Source of the DNA: Gnomoniopsis sp. IMI 355080
Taxonomy: Eukaryota > Ascomycota > Sordariomycetes > Diaporthales > Gnomoniaceae
Assembly: GCA_027946555.1 (NCBI GenBank)
Contig: JAPEVC010000179.1
Location: 1-64,000, forward strand
Direction of reading: 5' to 3'
Length of the DNA: 64,000 bases
Shown here: positions 45,701 to 59,100 of the stretch, piece after piece
How the letters are laid out: the number at the start of each line of letters is the position of its first letter
How positions within the stretch are numbered: position 1 is the stretch's first letter
Translations under genes and position numbers: made by a program
The notes under the pieces: generated by a model
Databases searched by the model: none
The model's input: only the letters and a program-made list of their open reading frames with translations
What the model was told of the DNA's origin: nothing

Positions 45701-48700
45701 GGTCTTTGTGGCGAGGATGCCCCAGATCGCGTCAGGTGCCCACCTAAACACGTTGGAGATCGTTCTCAGGTAATATATACAGAGGTCGAGATCATCATCT
45801 TCAGTGAACTCCTCTACATTCTGTGCCATGCTTTTCGCGCCAGAAGTCCGCAGGAACGGCAGCTGTACAAATCTCGACGTGAAGATGAAAAACATCCTTG
45901 ACAAACGATCAGTACCATATTCGATAGGTTCGAAGCAATAAACCTACTTGTCTATGCCAACCAGGTTATTCAGCCAGGTCTTGACTGCCATGAAGAGCTG
46001 CGTTTTCTCATCCAGTAATGCGTCCAACATCAGAAAGAGCGGCCGCGTCAACATGATCTCGTAGTTGTCCATCCCGGCCAATCTGGGAAATGACGACAGT
46101 TCTGCGATTGGGGTCTTTGGGGTCCTCCTATCCGAGTTATTTGGGTTGTCCTGCAGGCTATGGGACCATAGGATGCCAAAGCTCCTCCCGGATTCTGCAG
46201 GTCGTATAGAAAATGTGCCGTTTACGTCATTTTGGCCCATCAACGCACAAAGAGCGGCCTCAATATCGCGATTGCTTGGCGTGAGAATAGTTTGGAGCAG
46301 CCAGAGGCTTCGCACGGTTTCGACGTGATACCGTGGCTCCGATGCAGACAAGAATGACCATGCATGTCGTACTAGCGGGGTGACAAGATCTGAAAGCTCG
46401 TGGTATGCAATACGACCAGAGGAGTACAGGTTTGTAGAAAGTGAAAGTATGGATGAGTATGTGACGAACTTCAGGGACTCTTCAGAGGCCCGGGTGTGCA
46501 GGGCCGCGAGGAGGCGAGCATTATCGAATGGGGTCTCCCGCGGCGTCTTGGACACCAGAAGCATCAGTATACGGCACTTAACGTTGAGATCAGACACTGA
46601 TTCCCTCTGGACCAGGCTATCGCAACCCAGCTTGCAAGCTCGTTCCAGGAGGTATTCCCCGACTTTGCCATCCGAGAGCGGTGCTTTGGCAACTTCTAGA
46701 TTGCCTTGATCGTGAATGTAGAAATCTCTGATTTTCAGCAATAACTCAAGGCTGGGGACTTCCTTTAAGTCGCTGCTGTCAAGCGACTGCGTCGTAGCTC
46801 CTGAAGTGCTTGGAAAGGCGCGCTCAGGGATGAACTCTAGCAAATCGGCTGCCACACCAAGAGCAACTGTCACCAAATTGTCATTTTTCTGCGACAAGCT
46901 TTCTCTTTTATCTCGCAGCCTCGCATCATCTATCATGCAAAAGATTGCTAGGACTGTCAGAGGAGCGTGAAGGGTGACCATCTCTTCTTCTTTGATGTTG
47001 AAGTGTGTCAAGATGAATTGAACCAGAGCGAGTTTCTCTGATCTCTCAGAAGCAGAGAGATTTCCTGGTCCCAGTGCTAGGGCCATCTGACCCAGTATCT
47101 CGCCATATATCAGTCCGCTCTCCACGCCGTCAAAGAAGGTGCTGGCGCTCCGGAGCACTTCCGCGAACTCCGACTTGCTGGCGGCTCGGTCTTTGAAGCT
47201 CCTGACGCTGGCCACAATCGGCAAAAAGACTTCGGGGACGACAAGCCCACCAATCTCCCAACGATCCATTAGAGAAAGACAGATGCGATATGGACGTGCC
47301 TTGTCGGCAGCGGTGGTCTCCGGAGCGTCTTTAATCAAAGAGAGCAAAGCTCTGGTGAGTGACTCCAAGCCATACTCTTCGAAATAACTGGTCCGAGTCG
47401 CCATTGTGCCATTCTGGTGAGTGGATGGAGACATGGGTGAAGCCAGTCCACTCTCTGGATCGCCTGCCGCCGGTTCCGGGCCTAGAAGCCAAGTCCACAG
47501 CCTCCTATTCAAGCTCATCTCACGACGAGTGACAACGCCGGCAGCAGCCTTAAGTAGCAGCTCCAAGTCATCGTTCTTGACACGTTTCTGGAGAACCTCG
47601 GAATGTATTGGTAGGTGCGTGACGAGCAAGTCCAAGAAACCTCGCTGAATAAGTAATTGTTCGTCCGCCAGCCCAGCGGCAAAACAGCGTAGCAACAATC
47701 CCGGCTCCGGAGTTGTCACAAGTTGAGTCAATTTGGATGACTGGAGTTCCGCGCCATTTGTACTTGTTTCTTGACCGACTGGGTGCCCCAACTTGGGTAG
47801 AGTCCGGACAAGATAAGCCAGAGCTCCAGGTCGGCGACTTTGACCCGTTATCGAGGCCAGAAAGAGACACTGCCAGAAATAGTCATCTCCCGTAAAGTGT
47901 GTGGGCGTGATTTCTTCTGAGTTCTGAGGTCGTATTGTTCGTTTGAAGCTCTCCACCAACTTCAAGGTCCGGTCGAAGTCCTCTGCTGTCTCGTCCTCCA
48001 AGCCTGGGAGCAAAGCCAGCACGACTGATTTCATAGCAGGGCGTAGAGCACGGGGGTTTAGTTCGAGGAAATGTCGCTCAAGCAGTTCGATGAATGTGGC
48101 CCGTACGGAAAGGGAGGCGAAAGATAAGGTCGGCGCAAGTCCAGGTAAATACAACGGCAGGTCTCGGGAGAGGCCGTCCTTCCCAATGACTGTAAACACA
48201 TAATTGTACACTTCGAGGGCTTTTTGATGAACACCGGATGGTAGAGATGGATTGAGACATTGTGAGAGGCGCTTCGCAACAAGGGCTTTCGAGGGGACGT
48301 TTTGGATGTTCTGATTGCGAGCTTGGAGGGCCTGAGGGACCGAGGGTCAGTTATGAGGCGGAGACTTATATTTGCGTGTCTGGAGATGTAGTTCGTACTT
48401 TGAGAAGTCTGTTTAAAAAGGAGATATAGTCGGCCCATTCCTGTAGGGCAGTCTCGAAAAGCGCAAGGGCTCGGTCGACGCCCGTTGCATATTTCCTATA
48501 GGCTTTATCTTGCACCTGCGCATCGTCCGCTGTTCAAGTACAGTTTTGTTAGCTTCGCGACTCCTTTTGACCTAGCACTACAGGGTGGTTGCTCTGGAGA
48601 TTTGGTCCTCACCAGCACTCAGTTGGTTCCTCCATTGTCGTGTAGAGTTCGGGGCGTCGTGGCCAGAGCTCTCGGGCGAGATTGGCCTCTGAGGCCCCGG

Positions 48701-48712
48701 TTCAAGGGACAT
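42776..48712 (-). CDS. DOP1: Dopey-family protein DOP1/DopA
   Basis: Six minus-strand exons, 48712-48613, 48529-48399, 48331-45948, 45896-45664, 45616-44151 and 44092-42776, all in phase, encode 1876 aa. The N-terminal Dopey domain is clear once exons 1-3 join: DDAQVQDKAYRKYATGVDRA, WADYISFLNRLLK, then VHQKALEVYNYVFTVIGKDG, LSRDLPLYLPGLAPTLSFAS and GDDYFWQCLFLASITGQSRR. The remainder is helical, Leu-rich and HEAT-like. Length fits fungal Dopey proteins. DOP1 works with MON2 and a flippase in endosome-to-Golgi traffic; Aspergillus DopA is needed for developmental patterning. Unspliced, the gene appears as several separate ORFs, so annotation errors are likely. Introns are 46-83 bp. The exon 5 donor is read as GTAAGT (44150), preferred over a frame-changing GTGTAAG. 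Confidence 0.93.
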
Positions 48713-51700
48713 ATTCCTTGCTGTAACTGGTCTGCTTGACAGCTGAGAACATATGGTCCTCTGGGCTCGTAGGGCGCTTCACTTTCATTTCTGCATGGTT
48801 CGCTGTAGAGACAGGAGGGCCCTCTTTGGACGTCCAAGAGAGTTGTGCAGGTATGGTCGGACGGGGAGGTGTTTGCTACACGTTGCTGTCAAGATGGCAA
48901 CCTGTCGAAGTCAGTCAGGGATGCTTGCGTGTCTGGCGATCGACGTAACTTGCAGCATGAACCGTCCTAGGGACCCCTGCACAGCTGTTATCGATAATGA
49001 AAGTATAGTAGAATAAATATAACTGTCTACCACTACTACACCCCTAACCAAGGTCTGGTAGTACAAGTATATCTGAGGAGAGTTTGCGAACTACTTTTTA
49101 CTATTCAAACATTATGAGCATAGCTGCTCTCTCAAAAAGCTGACGTAGAACGCACAGATAGGTACACTCGGGCCTATTCTCGCTGTGCCAATATTAAACT
49201 TCAAAAACGATATCAAATGGCCGAAAACTACGTGGATACTTTCCAACAATCATCTTCAGTGCCCAGTGTGAGAACGCCCACCCAGAAAACCCAAAACATG
49301 CACTCTACAGTCTTCAAACTGGAACGGGTCTCAGAGTCTGGGCATGTTTTTGACATTCAAATTGCCGATCCGGCTATGAGTCTTGGACCGCCCATGTTAA
49401 CTGCCTTACCAGATGGCGAATTGTGTAAAGCAGACGAGACTACCGCTATCCACACTGCCCGCGAAAGAAATCGCTTATGAATTTCGTCGTTGAATTGTTC
49501 GTACCACCAGGATGCGAGCATTACTGGTTCCCCCACGGCTCTCCTAGAGGCATCTACCCGGCTTCGATGTCCATTCCGCGGTCAATGGGCGACCAATTCG
49601 ACCAGGGCTAAGACTCTGGCGTGATGCAGCACCCGTTCAGGTTATCATCACACTCGTAGACAGTACAACGAGCGGTTTGGCCCAATGCACTGCCCTTGCA
49701 AAGCTGTCAGCTTGAAAAGTAAGGGATATATGCAGTGACAAGACGCAAAGATGGCGGTGAGCCGCCGAGACCCTTGATGTTGAGGTTTGGGGCCTCGGCG
49801 CTAACATCGTCAGAACTAGCGCTTCGAAGAGGTAGAAGACATGGAATCTCTGGGAAATCGAGGGGGGGGTAGAGAACTACGATTTGCTAGCAGGCCTCGC
49901 TTGAGAATGAGAACCCAGCTCCCTTGACCGAAGTTCAGTGTGGATTCAGCACCGAGAAACTGAACTCCTTTGTGGATTCCGAAAGGGCGGAGAGTGCCGA
50001 CATCGCCAAGTGCTCTCCCTCAAACCTATCAATCGCAAACCATGAGATGTAAACAAGGCGATTCGCAGGATGACCTTCTGCGGGCTATGTACGCCAGGAG
50101 ACCATCCTATCGGAGGCGAGGTCGAGAGTCGCCTCTTACCAGGCCCTAGAGAAGCGAGAAGCACGTTCCGGTCCCTCGTGGTGGTCGGGCAGTCATCAGT
50201 GAAGGCTTTGTGCCATCGACGAAGTGTTCCATGTGACTGCTTGCCCGTAAGACTGTCGCGCTTTGCGTCAGCAGATCGGACACACAGCAAGCCACATCGA
50301 CAAGCAAAAGATACGTATCAACGGCTTCTTGCAATACCTCGCGTCGATTTGTCCAATGAATGGACATAGCCCCTCTAAAGGCGATGCCATTCAACCAGGC
50401 AAGGTGTGGCAGCCATAAACTCTAGGGGGGGACCGCATCATGAATTCAAAGGTCGCACAGAACTTGCGCGTATGTAGAAAACATCCACAAAAATCGCGAG
50501 ACCTTGAAACACCAGTGCAGGCGGCTCGCCGAGACAGAGGTGGGACTTTACTCCGAGACTCTCTCGCTTGTGTGCCGTTAAGAGAGGTATAGTACAACGA
50601 CTCTGCAAATGGGGGAGAGTTTTGTATTCTTCAGGCCGGAAACAGAGAGAAACCTCAATAGCCTACCAGTCGCGCAAGCAAACTCTGCTGCACTCTGCTC
50701 GCCGTGCAAGTAGCGACGCAGGGCGTACAAGCCCGCCTGGATGGCCGTGGTGCATATGCACGGCCAACGCATCAGGAACACCTCCTTTCCGCGTTCGACA
50801 GATTGCCCCCCCCCCCATCCGAACCCGCCAGCAGAAGACGCGATAAGATCAAGCACCTCTCTCTGATGAGACAGTAGAACGGCGCGAAGAGAAACAGGTG
50901 GCAGGTTGCTGTGTGCGCGTAGACGCGGGGCCATTGGATTGGAATGGATGGGACCTTTTCTTTCTTGTGAGAATCGCTTCGCCAGGATATTTGGACGGTT
51001 GATCGCTAGCCAATCAAACCTCGGCGAACAACTCATCAAGGGCACCACCTGCACGCCTGCGCAGCGATGGTGAAGGAAGGGCGAGCGAGCTTTTGAAGCG
51101 CCCGCTGCCCTCCTCTTCTTCAAGTTTTGTTTTCCTCGCTCCTTGTCCTCGTGTGTTGGTTCTCGACTGGCGATTATTTTGGTGTTCTTGATCATGGTAT
51201 TATAGGCTCCCATAAGTGTATGGGGCTCTACTATAGCTGGTCTGAGCTTTGGCGGGACGGACGTCCATCTTTCATTTCACGGACACCCCTCCACAGACAC
51301 GTGTTTCTTTTGGCAATTTGCAATTTGCAATTCACAACCTTTCTCCCTCTTCTTTGTCAAACTTCTGTTGTCATGACACCAGCGACTGCTCGGCTTTTGA
51401 GGGGAGCATCACGAGGCGATGGTCAGAGATGATCAGGCAACAGAGACCAGGAGACACTGCTCTTTACCCTTGGGCGCCCGTTGGCTATCCTGTGGAACTG
51501 CGACGGGCAGGTTTCCCCAGCCAATGGGCTTTGAGAAACTGACGTTTACAAGTACTGATCTCTAGTTGTGGCCTTTTTTTCATGATTACACAGTCGAGAT
51601 GGCACAGGTTTATCGAGGGAATGGTTTGTCATTGGTGACGCAATACGTCTCTTCTCGTTGCTCGTTGCTCATGATAATAATCCAGGTATATCCACCATCC

Positions 51701-52182
51701 TCCTCAAAATTTCATACTACCACCATGCCCATTGCAAGCCATGCATGTAACAAATGCCTTGCAGAGTGTTACCCAACAAAAGAAACCCCCAACAAGCAGA
51801 CCGTCTCTGGTCCATGAGAAAGTGCCCATGGACTTAAGAAGAATGGCCTGTGTCCCTTACATATAATGCAACTTGAATGCCAAGATTGTCCAACACGGGA
51901 AACTATCCCCAGATTCAGGCCCCTACTGCCGTGTAACGCAGAGGTTTGTCCGCGTCAAATGCTGTATACTGTTCACGGATTTCGCAGGTCCCCCCGAAGC
52001 CGAGATAGAAAGACAGAGTGCTGTTTTGATCGGTCGTTGCCGGCCAGTATGAAGAATCGTCTTTAAGAGGTGCTAAGAGTCGTCCACAGAGTCCCAGTGC
52101 GCCAGAAGGAGACCGCCGACCCAATTATTGAATTGGGAACCGAGAGCGAAATTGGAAAGGAAATGCCATCGTTCCAACGACT
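48713..52182. other. 3.5-kb intergenic region without a convincing gene
   Basis: Contains the DOP1 promoter side. A small ORF at 49217-49480 (87 codons, MAENYVDTFQQSSSVPS) begins after a run of leader-like sequence, and a 43-codon ORF follows at about 49478. Neither has a recognised domain, and both are weak candidates for a decayed or young gene. A C12 run lies near 50804-50815. Minus-strand ORFs at 50578-51213 are Arg/Ala-rich and look random. 51285-51360 is CT-rich. Confidence 0.4.
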
Positions 52183-53047
52183 TCACCGAGGGCCTGAAAA
52201 CTTCACTAGCCACTGAAGAACCGCTTCGAGGTTGGTCTCTTCCTTGGCGCTAATGCCATAGCATGACACCTCTCGATGGTCTATGCTCTTCAAGTCCATT
52301 GCGTCGATCAGTTCATCCACCGTCAACTTGTTCGGCAGATCGGACTTGTTCCCGAGGACGAGAAGAGGAATGCCCTCCAGTGTCGGGCTGCTCATAAGGG
52401 AGTGTAGCTCTTCCCGCGCCTGTGGAATCACTTCCACATCCGCAATATCAACGATGAAGACGATCGCATTCACCCCTCGGCAATATCGTTCCCACATGGT
52501 TCGAAATCGAGGCTGGCCGCCCAAGTCCCAGCACTTTAACGTTACATGTCCCTGCTGCACCTTCTTCATATTGAAGCCGACTGTGGGGATCGAGCTGTGT
52601 GTCGATTCGGTTAGTCGAGAGCACGCCACATACGACGGGTCAAGGAACTCGCAAAGGGTCGCGGCTGGTGGGGTGATGGGCCGGCTTCGATGGTACAAGA
52701 GGAAGGTCATTGCGCTTACTCGATGGTGAATTCTCCGCCCTGTCAGAATGTCTATTAGGATCGTCCGGTGCCTTTTCAAGATCTCTTGGACTTCTTACCG
52801 ACAACACCCTCAACAGAGAAGTCTTCCCTGCGTTTTGGAGACCTATCATGGTGACATCCATTTCTGTGGCCCTGTTGACGCCGATATTAGCACCTCTCAC
52901 CTAAGCGGACGGCGACACATGGCTTTGCTGGCGATAAGACATTGGCTCTTGCTCAAGTGGTAAGTGCCGGGTTAGTAGGTTGCGGCAAAAGGCTTACCAG
53001 AAAGTTCTGAGCAACCAGTCGTATACCTTGCGGAAGAGGCCAGCCAT
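52183..53047 (-). CDS. ARL8: ARL8 small GTPase
   Basis: Four minus-strand exons, 53047-52998, 52871-52799, 52739-52720 and 52594-52183, encode 184 aa (animal ARL8 is about 186). Exon 3 is only 20 nt. The N-terminus MAGLFRKVYDWLLRTFWATE is the ARL8 amphipathic membrane helix; the protein has no Gly2 myristoylation site. Nucleotide motifs: P-loop GLQNAGKTS (27-35), switch I TIDSIPTVGFN, WDLGGQPRF, NKSD, and CYGISAKEE. The segment HREVSCYGISAKEETNLEAV is nearly invariant in ARL8. ARL8 recruits kinesin and HOPS effectors to lysosomes and vacuoles and so positions these organelles; hyphal fungi keep it while budding yeast lacks it (recalled knowledge). Intron 1 (126 bp) has several potential acceptors. 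Confidence 0.96.
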
Positions 53048-56000
53048 TGTGCCGAATGATCTTGGACGAGCGCGATTGTGTAGGGTTGTGACACAGCAAG
53101 AAAGCTTTCGGGCATGTGGATATTCAAAGAAGGTAAAGCGAATAGGCTCAAGCGTCAAGTGATGTAGAGCTTGCCCAGCGGAGAGACGGTGAGAGGTGGG
53201 GAGCTCTCGGCCACGGCTGCGCTTCTTAAATACTTTCACGCCCGTCGTCACTTATCCGCTCGGAGAACGTGTATAATTTGAAACGCGCAGAGGGGACGAG
53301 TTGGACACAGGTTGGGACCGTTTCGAAATTAATATGTGATCAACCGACAGCCGTAATCAGTCTTTCGTCGAGCATCGAGGATTAATGTGGTGGTATGGAA
53401 GTGCCGCCTGTCGCTGTGGTGGGAGTACAAAACTCCACTCGAAATATGGGGGCACAATGAAGCCGAACGGCCCAGGGGGGTCGTCAAGGGGTTCCTGGCG
53501 TTTCCCGCGGCTAGGACTGGGTTTCTATAGGTTAGAGTGGAGCTGTCAGAATAGACGACGAGACGCTGAGGTAGAATTTTAGACGAGCAGAAACAATTAT
53601 AGACAGGAGCTTATGAACTAATGGGCGCCTGCAAGCACTTGCACAGAACTGAGGAGTGAAGGTGATGCAGAGGCATCCAAGCTAACATCTTCACAATCGG
53701 CCGCCTGCCAAAGGACTGAGTTGAGCAGCAGCAATGCGTGGTCGGACAGATTCATCTGGCGGTGATCTGGTGTTGCACAGTAGCCCACTACGCGACACAC
53801 GCGGATTAGGGAACGCCTCGAGGCCAGGTCCTTTGGTGGAGTTTCGGTGTATTGGCGGTGCAGTGCAATGGAACGGTATGGCGTCCGTGCAGGCCTGGTG
53901 ACGCGAAGAGCTCCTGAAAAAGTCGACGAGGGTCTGGAGGCGTCTAGTTCGGCAGTGAAAGGTATGCGAGAGCTGCATCTGTCCCTGCAGACGACGACGA
54001 CCGCTGTTGCTGGCAACTTGAGGAAAGCTGCACAGAGCTGCCGGGGGCCTGATGCTTGGTGCTTGGTGACTAAACCGCATGTGTGTTGTGGTCTAGGCGC
54101 GCGCCCTGGCGACATGAAGACGGCCGCTGGTGCGGCAGAAAGAGGAATCTAATTTTCTTACCTCAAAAATGATCGTCCTGCGCGTATTCAGGGTGCTTCT
54201 CCTCGTTTTGTCACCGTGCTGGGAAGGATCAAAGGTTGAAAGGGCAGATCAATGAGCCAAAGGCAGTAGACGCAGTAGACGTGCCAACGGCGGGGTCAGG
54301 CAAAGGTTGGAGTGATTGGGCAGAGGGGTTGTCTCGGTGCAACCCAAAGCAGAGAGCCCACTAATGACTCTACACAGATTGGGCTGGCAACCTCCTCGGC
54401 GCCCGACATCAAAGGTACAGTAAGACGAGATTTCGAGGACAAGACGAACGAAGGGTCAAAGCTAGTCAGCAATATCGCTTCCAAGAATGAAAGAGCAACA
54501 CCTCCAAAGACGGATGGTGGCGAGAATGCTTGGGAGAAGGTTTCTAGAGTCGGGGCCATAGGCTGGCATGAAGAGGCTCCGGCTGCAGTCGCAAGTCAGA
54601 GCCTGGCCGGTAGCAGAGTCTAAAAAGCACGGGGAGGCTAAAGGCGGGCAGGGCAGCATGTGTAAGGGTATGCATGCACCAGCGGGTTCAAGCACCGCAG
54701 CTCTTCATCAACAAGCATTGATCCACACATGCAGGACGTAGTACCGTAGCCGGCTGCCATGTAGCTCGAGGTGCTAAGGTTGCAAGTCTCTGATTCTGTG
54801 GGTAAGCTCACCTGCAGGCGCAAAGTCGGTTTGACGATGGTCCTTGGTCCTGGCAGGCTAGCCAGCCAGCCAAATAGAAGCGGTCCATAACTAGAGTGGC
54901 TGGTTGGGAGAGCCTTTCGTCTCGAGCCAAGCTACCTGGCCGCATATTGGGCCTGGTCAACGATTTCGGCCGTTCGGCCTATGGCTGCTGTGACGGCTTC
55001 CTCGCCATATGGCCGGCGATTCGCTGTGGCTCCCGGTGCATTTGGGCGCATCCTGGGAAGTCGCCTGCCCTCCACCTGTCCGTTTGACCATAATGACCGA
55101 ATAAATCAGGTACACTGCGCCGTAATGAGTATGGCACCATCCTTGGATGCACGGGATGGCCTGGTGGAGGGTGGGAGGTAGGAGGGTCGACGCGGGATGG
55201 GAACCAGAAACCTCCTCATCAGTGAACATCTGCTCGTGATAGGGTACCTCCGTCTTATGGCGCTCATGGCGTCTCATGGCTGAAGGGCTTAGATGTCTTT
55301 GGGGCCGCACGTCAGATCCGGCTCTCGGCGTCTAAATCAATGGAACTGGCCGCAGACTGGCACTGGTAATGGTTCTGGTCCGCAATGCCATGTCGTTTTC
55401 TGCTGGATCTAGGGAGTGTCACGCGCATCGCGTATACAGTTGGTTTCGCAATCTCGGACGTCATACATCGCGACTCGAAGTACCTGCAGCATCATGGTGA
55501 GCAGGCACATGGGGCTGCTAGACGCATGTAGAGAGCGTTCGCCGATTGCTGCAAAGGCCGAACAGATACGACTGAGTCAAGTAGGTCCAGATAAGCTTGT
55601 GACAATATGCCATCGCCAGCAAATGCAATGTATGGGCTAGAAAGACCAAAGGGGAGATCGAGGTCATTCGAACAGCCATCGCTAAAGGCGCGGTTTTGAT
55701 GGTCAAGGCCCAAGCTCCTGCCTGATGTTGCCTCCCGTCTCCCTGGCCTCGGGGGGTGCCACTATAATCTGGGTACACCAGCAAGAGCAGGGGTATACCT
55801 AGATTGCTTTCAACGGGTCTGCCGTGTGCTCCGTATCGATAACGAGAAAAAGTTGATCTTGAAATCTTTCACTTCGTCTCGTCCGTCAAGGAATCCTGCG
55901 AGCAAGCCCAAGTGTTGCTGTGGTAGACTGTGGATTCTGGGGGGAAAGAAGGTTATGTCCAAACTTTTGAATGCGATAAAACAACTCAAACTTCCTTCTT

Positions 56001-56119
56001 TTGCCAGACGGCAGCGTGAGTATCCCGAATCGAATTACCGCCTATACGCTCCGCTTTGCGCATTGGCAGCCTCAACGGTTCATGTTTGCTGACTTGAATC
56101 TCAGAAAACACATACAGCC
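53048..56119. other. 3.1-kb intergenic region; RPA135 leader at its end
   Basis: No gene recognised between ARL8 and RPA135. Overlapping ORFs on opposite strands at 53600-54150 and 54300-54700 are mutually exclusive shadows without domains. Near the end, a GTGAGT donor at 56016 and a CTGACTTGAATCTCAG acceptor at 56104 define a likely 89-bp 5'-UTR intron 15 bp before the RPA135 start codon. Confidence 0.45.
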
Positions 56120-59100
56120 ATGGCTTCAGCAAAGACCAACACAGACTGGGATCACCAGTACAATACGCTGCGCCGTGAAGACCTGTTCCGAAATCCTCCC
56201 ACCGATCACAGTGCCTATCCTCTCCTCCAGAAAGCCGTCGATCCTCACATCTTGTCCTTCAATGCGCTCTTCCCGTCAGACGGCAGCAAAGGTCTCATAG
56301 ATCATGGCCTGGCAGATATCGGAACGAAGACCTACTTCGACAGCCCCGACGGCTCTTCAGCAGGCTCGCCAAACAAGCTGACAATCAGATACAAGAGTGT
56401 GTCGCTACAGAAGTCGATGCTGCCTCCCAGTAACAAGTTCGCCAAGAATAGAGAAATATATCCATCAGAGTGCCGAGAACGGCACTCGACCTATCGGGGC
56501 AAGCTCACGGCTACTCTCGAATACAGGATCAATGACGGTGATCCGCACGAGTTTGTCCGAGAATTGGGCAATGTACCCATTATGATCAAGGTAAATATGC
56601 CCTTACGCTCGTATCATGCGCCTCGGGCCAAAAACAGCTGACATCACAAAGTCCAATAAATGCCACCTAGCAAACAACTCCCCGGCGCTTCTCGTGCAGA
56701 GAAAAGAGGAGTCCGAAGAGCTAGGAGGTTACTTCATAGTCAACGGAAACGAGAAGATCATCCGACTACTCATGATGAACAAGCGCAACTTCCCTCTCGC
56801 CATCAACCGTCCGAGCTTTACCAACCGAGGCCACGCATATACCCCCTACGGTATCATAGTGCGATCCTTGCGACCAGACGAGACATCTCAGACGAACGTT
56901 CTCCACTACTTGGACGACGGAAATGTCACATTTCGCTTCTCATGGAGGAAAAACGAGTACCTGGTGCCTGTCATGATGATTTTGAAGGCACTAGTTGAGA
57001 CAAATGACCGAGAGATCTTCGAAGGCTTAGTCGGTCCGAAGGGCTCCAAGGGCACCAGCAACACGTTCTTGACAGACCGTGTGGAATTGCTACTCCGGAC
57101 GTACAAGGTGTACGGTTTGTACAGCAAGACCAAGACTCGCGCGTACCTCGGAGAGAAGTTCAGGGTCGTGCTAGGTGTTCCAGACAATATGTCACACTAT
57201 GATGTGGGCACGGAATTTTTACGCAAAGTTGTTCTTGTCCATCTCGGCAATGTGAATGTCACTGAGGAACAAGACGCAGACAAATTCAAGATGCTTCTAT
57301 TCATGATCCGGAAGCTCTACGCGCTCGTGGCTGGGGACTGTGCGGTCGACAATCCTGATGCCGTGCAAAACCAAGAGATCCTGCTCGGTAGTTTCCTCTA
57401 CGGGCAGATCCTCAAGGAACGCTTGGAAGAGCTGTTGGCTGTGAGTCTGCGAATAGTATTGAGGGACCACCTCAGGAAAAAGCCAACGAACAAATTCACA
57501 TCACAAGCCTTTGCCAAAGACTTTCCGGCAGCAATTTTCCGAAGGACGACGGAGAATATTGGTCAACTCCTGGAGTACTTCCTTTCGACCGGCAACCTGC
57601 AGAGTCCCTCAGGGCTGGATCTGCAACAGACTTCTGGCTTTACGGTCGTTGCAGAAAAGCTGAACTTCTTGCGATTCATCAGTCACTTCCGCATGGTCCA
57701 TCGTGGTAGCTTTTTCGCACAATTGAAGACGACAACAGTACGAAAGCTGTTGCCAGAATCATGGGGTTTCTTGTGCCCAGTTCACACCCCTGATGGTTCT
57801 CCTTGCGGTCTTCTCAACCACCTGGCCCACAAATGCGAAATCATGACCGACAGCGTGGACGCCTCTGTCGTGCCTCAGCTGGCTGTGGAGCTTGGTGTGG
57901 TAGAGACCTCTTCAGCTTCTACTGACGAGAGTGTTCCGGTCCTGCTAGATGGCAAGATCATTGGTTGGTGCACACCCAAGGACTCGAAGAGGATCGCAGA
58001 CACTCTCCGGTACTGGAAGGTCGAGGGGTCCCACAATGTGCCAAAGCGACTCGAGATAGGCTATGTCCCACCCTCCAACGGTGGCTCTTACCCCGGTATC
58101 TTCATGTCTTCATCGCCTGCACGCATGGTGAGGCCTGTCAAGTACCTTCCACTGGAAAAATTAGACTATGTGGGACCATACGAGCAACCCTACATGTCTA
58201 TCGCCGTCGTCGAATCTGAGATCGCCTCTGGAGAATCGACACACGTGGAATTTGACCCTACAAATATTCTCTCCATTCTGGCCAACATGACTCCGTTCTC
58301 TGATTTCAACCAATCGCCCCGAAACATGTATCAATGTCAGATGGGTAAACAGACCATGGGAACACCAGGAACTGCCATACGACACAGAACAGACAACAAG
58401 ATGTACAGATTACAGACGGGACAGACGCCAATTGTTAGGGCGCCTCTACATAACGCGTACGGATTCGACAATTTCCCGAACGGCACCAACGCAGTCGTCG
58501 CTGTCATCTCTTACACTGGTTATGACATGGACGATGCTATGATCTTGAACAAATCTGCGCATGAACGAGGCTTTGGACATGGAACCATTTACAAGACGAA
58601 GAAGATCAGTCTCAAAGACGACTCACGGACACGATCTGCAGCCTCGATCGAGAAAATGTTTGGTTTTGCTCCCAACAGCTCGATACGAACATGGCACCGC
58701 GACTCACTAGATGCCGATGGATTACCTTATATTGGTCAGCAGCTCAAGGCAGGCGACCTCATCTGCGCATGGCATACTGTGTCTGCAGATGGCCGCGGTG
58801 GACTGGAGAACAAAGATGGAGTGACGCATTTTGAGAAGTATAAGGAGGATGAAGTTGCATATATCGAGGAGGTACGGGTCATTGGAAGCGAAAGTGGTAA
58901 TGAGCCAGCACAGACTTTGTCGGTCAAGCTCAGGATACCTCGATCACCGACCATCGGTGACAAATTCTCTTCCAGGCACGGTCAAAAGGGCGTGGCCTCT
59001 CAAAAGTGGCCATCCATCGATATGCCCTTCTCTGAATCCGGTATCCAACCCGATGTCATCATCAACCCTCACGCTTTCCCGTCCCGCATGACAATCGGCA

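Noticed and set aside
50578..51213. 211-codon minus-strand ORF
   Set aside because: Low-complexity Arg/Ser/Ala composition, no motif, no splice partners; a homopolymer run interrupts the region.
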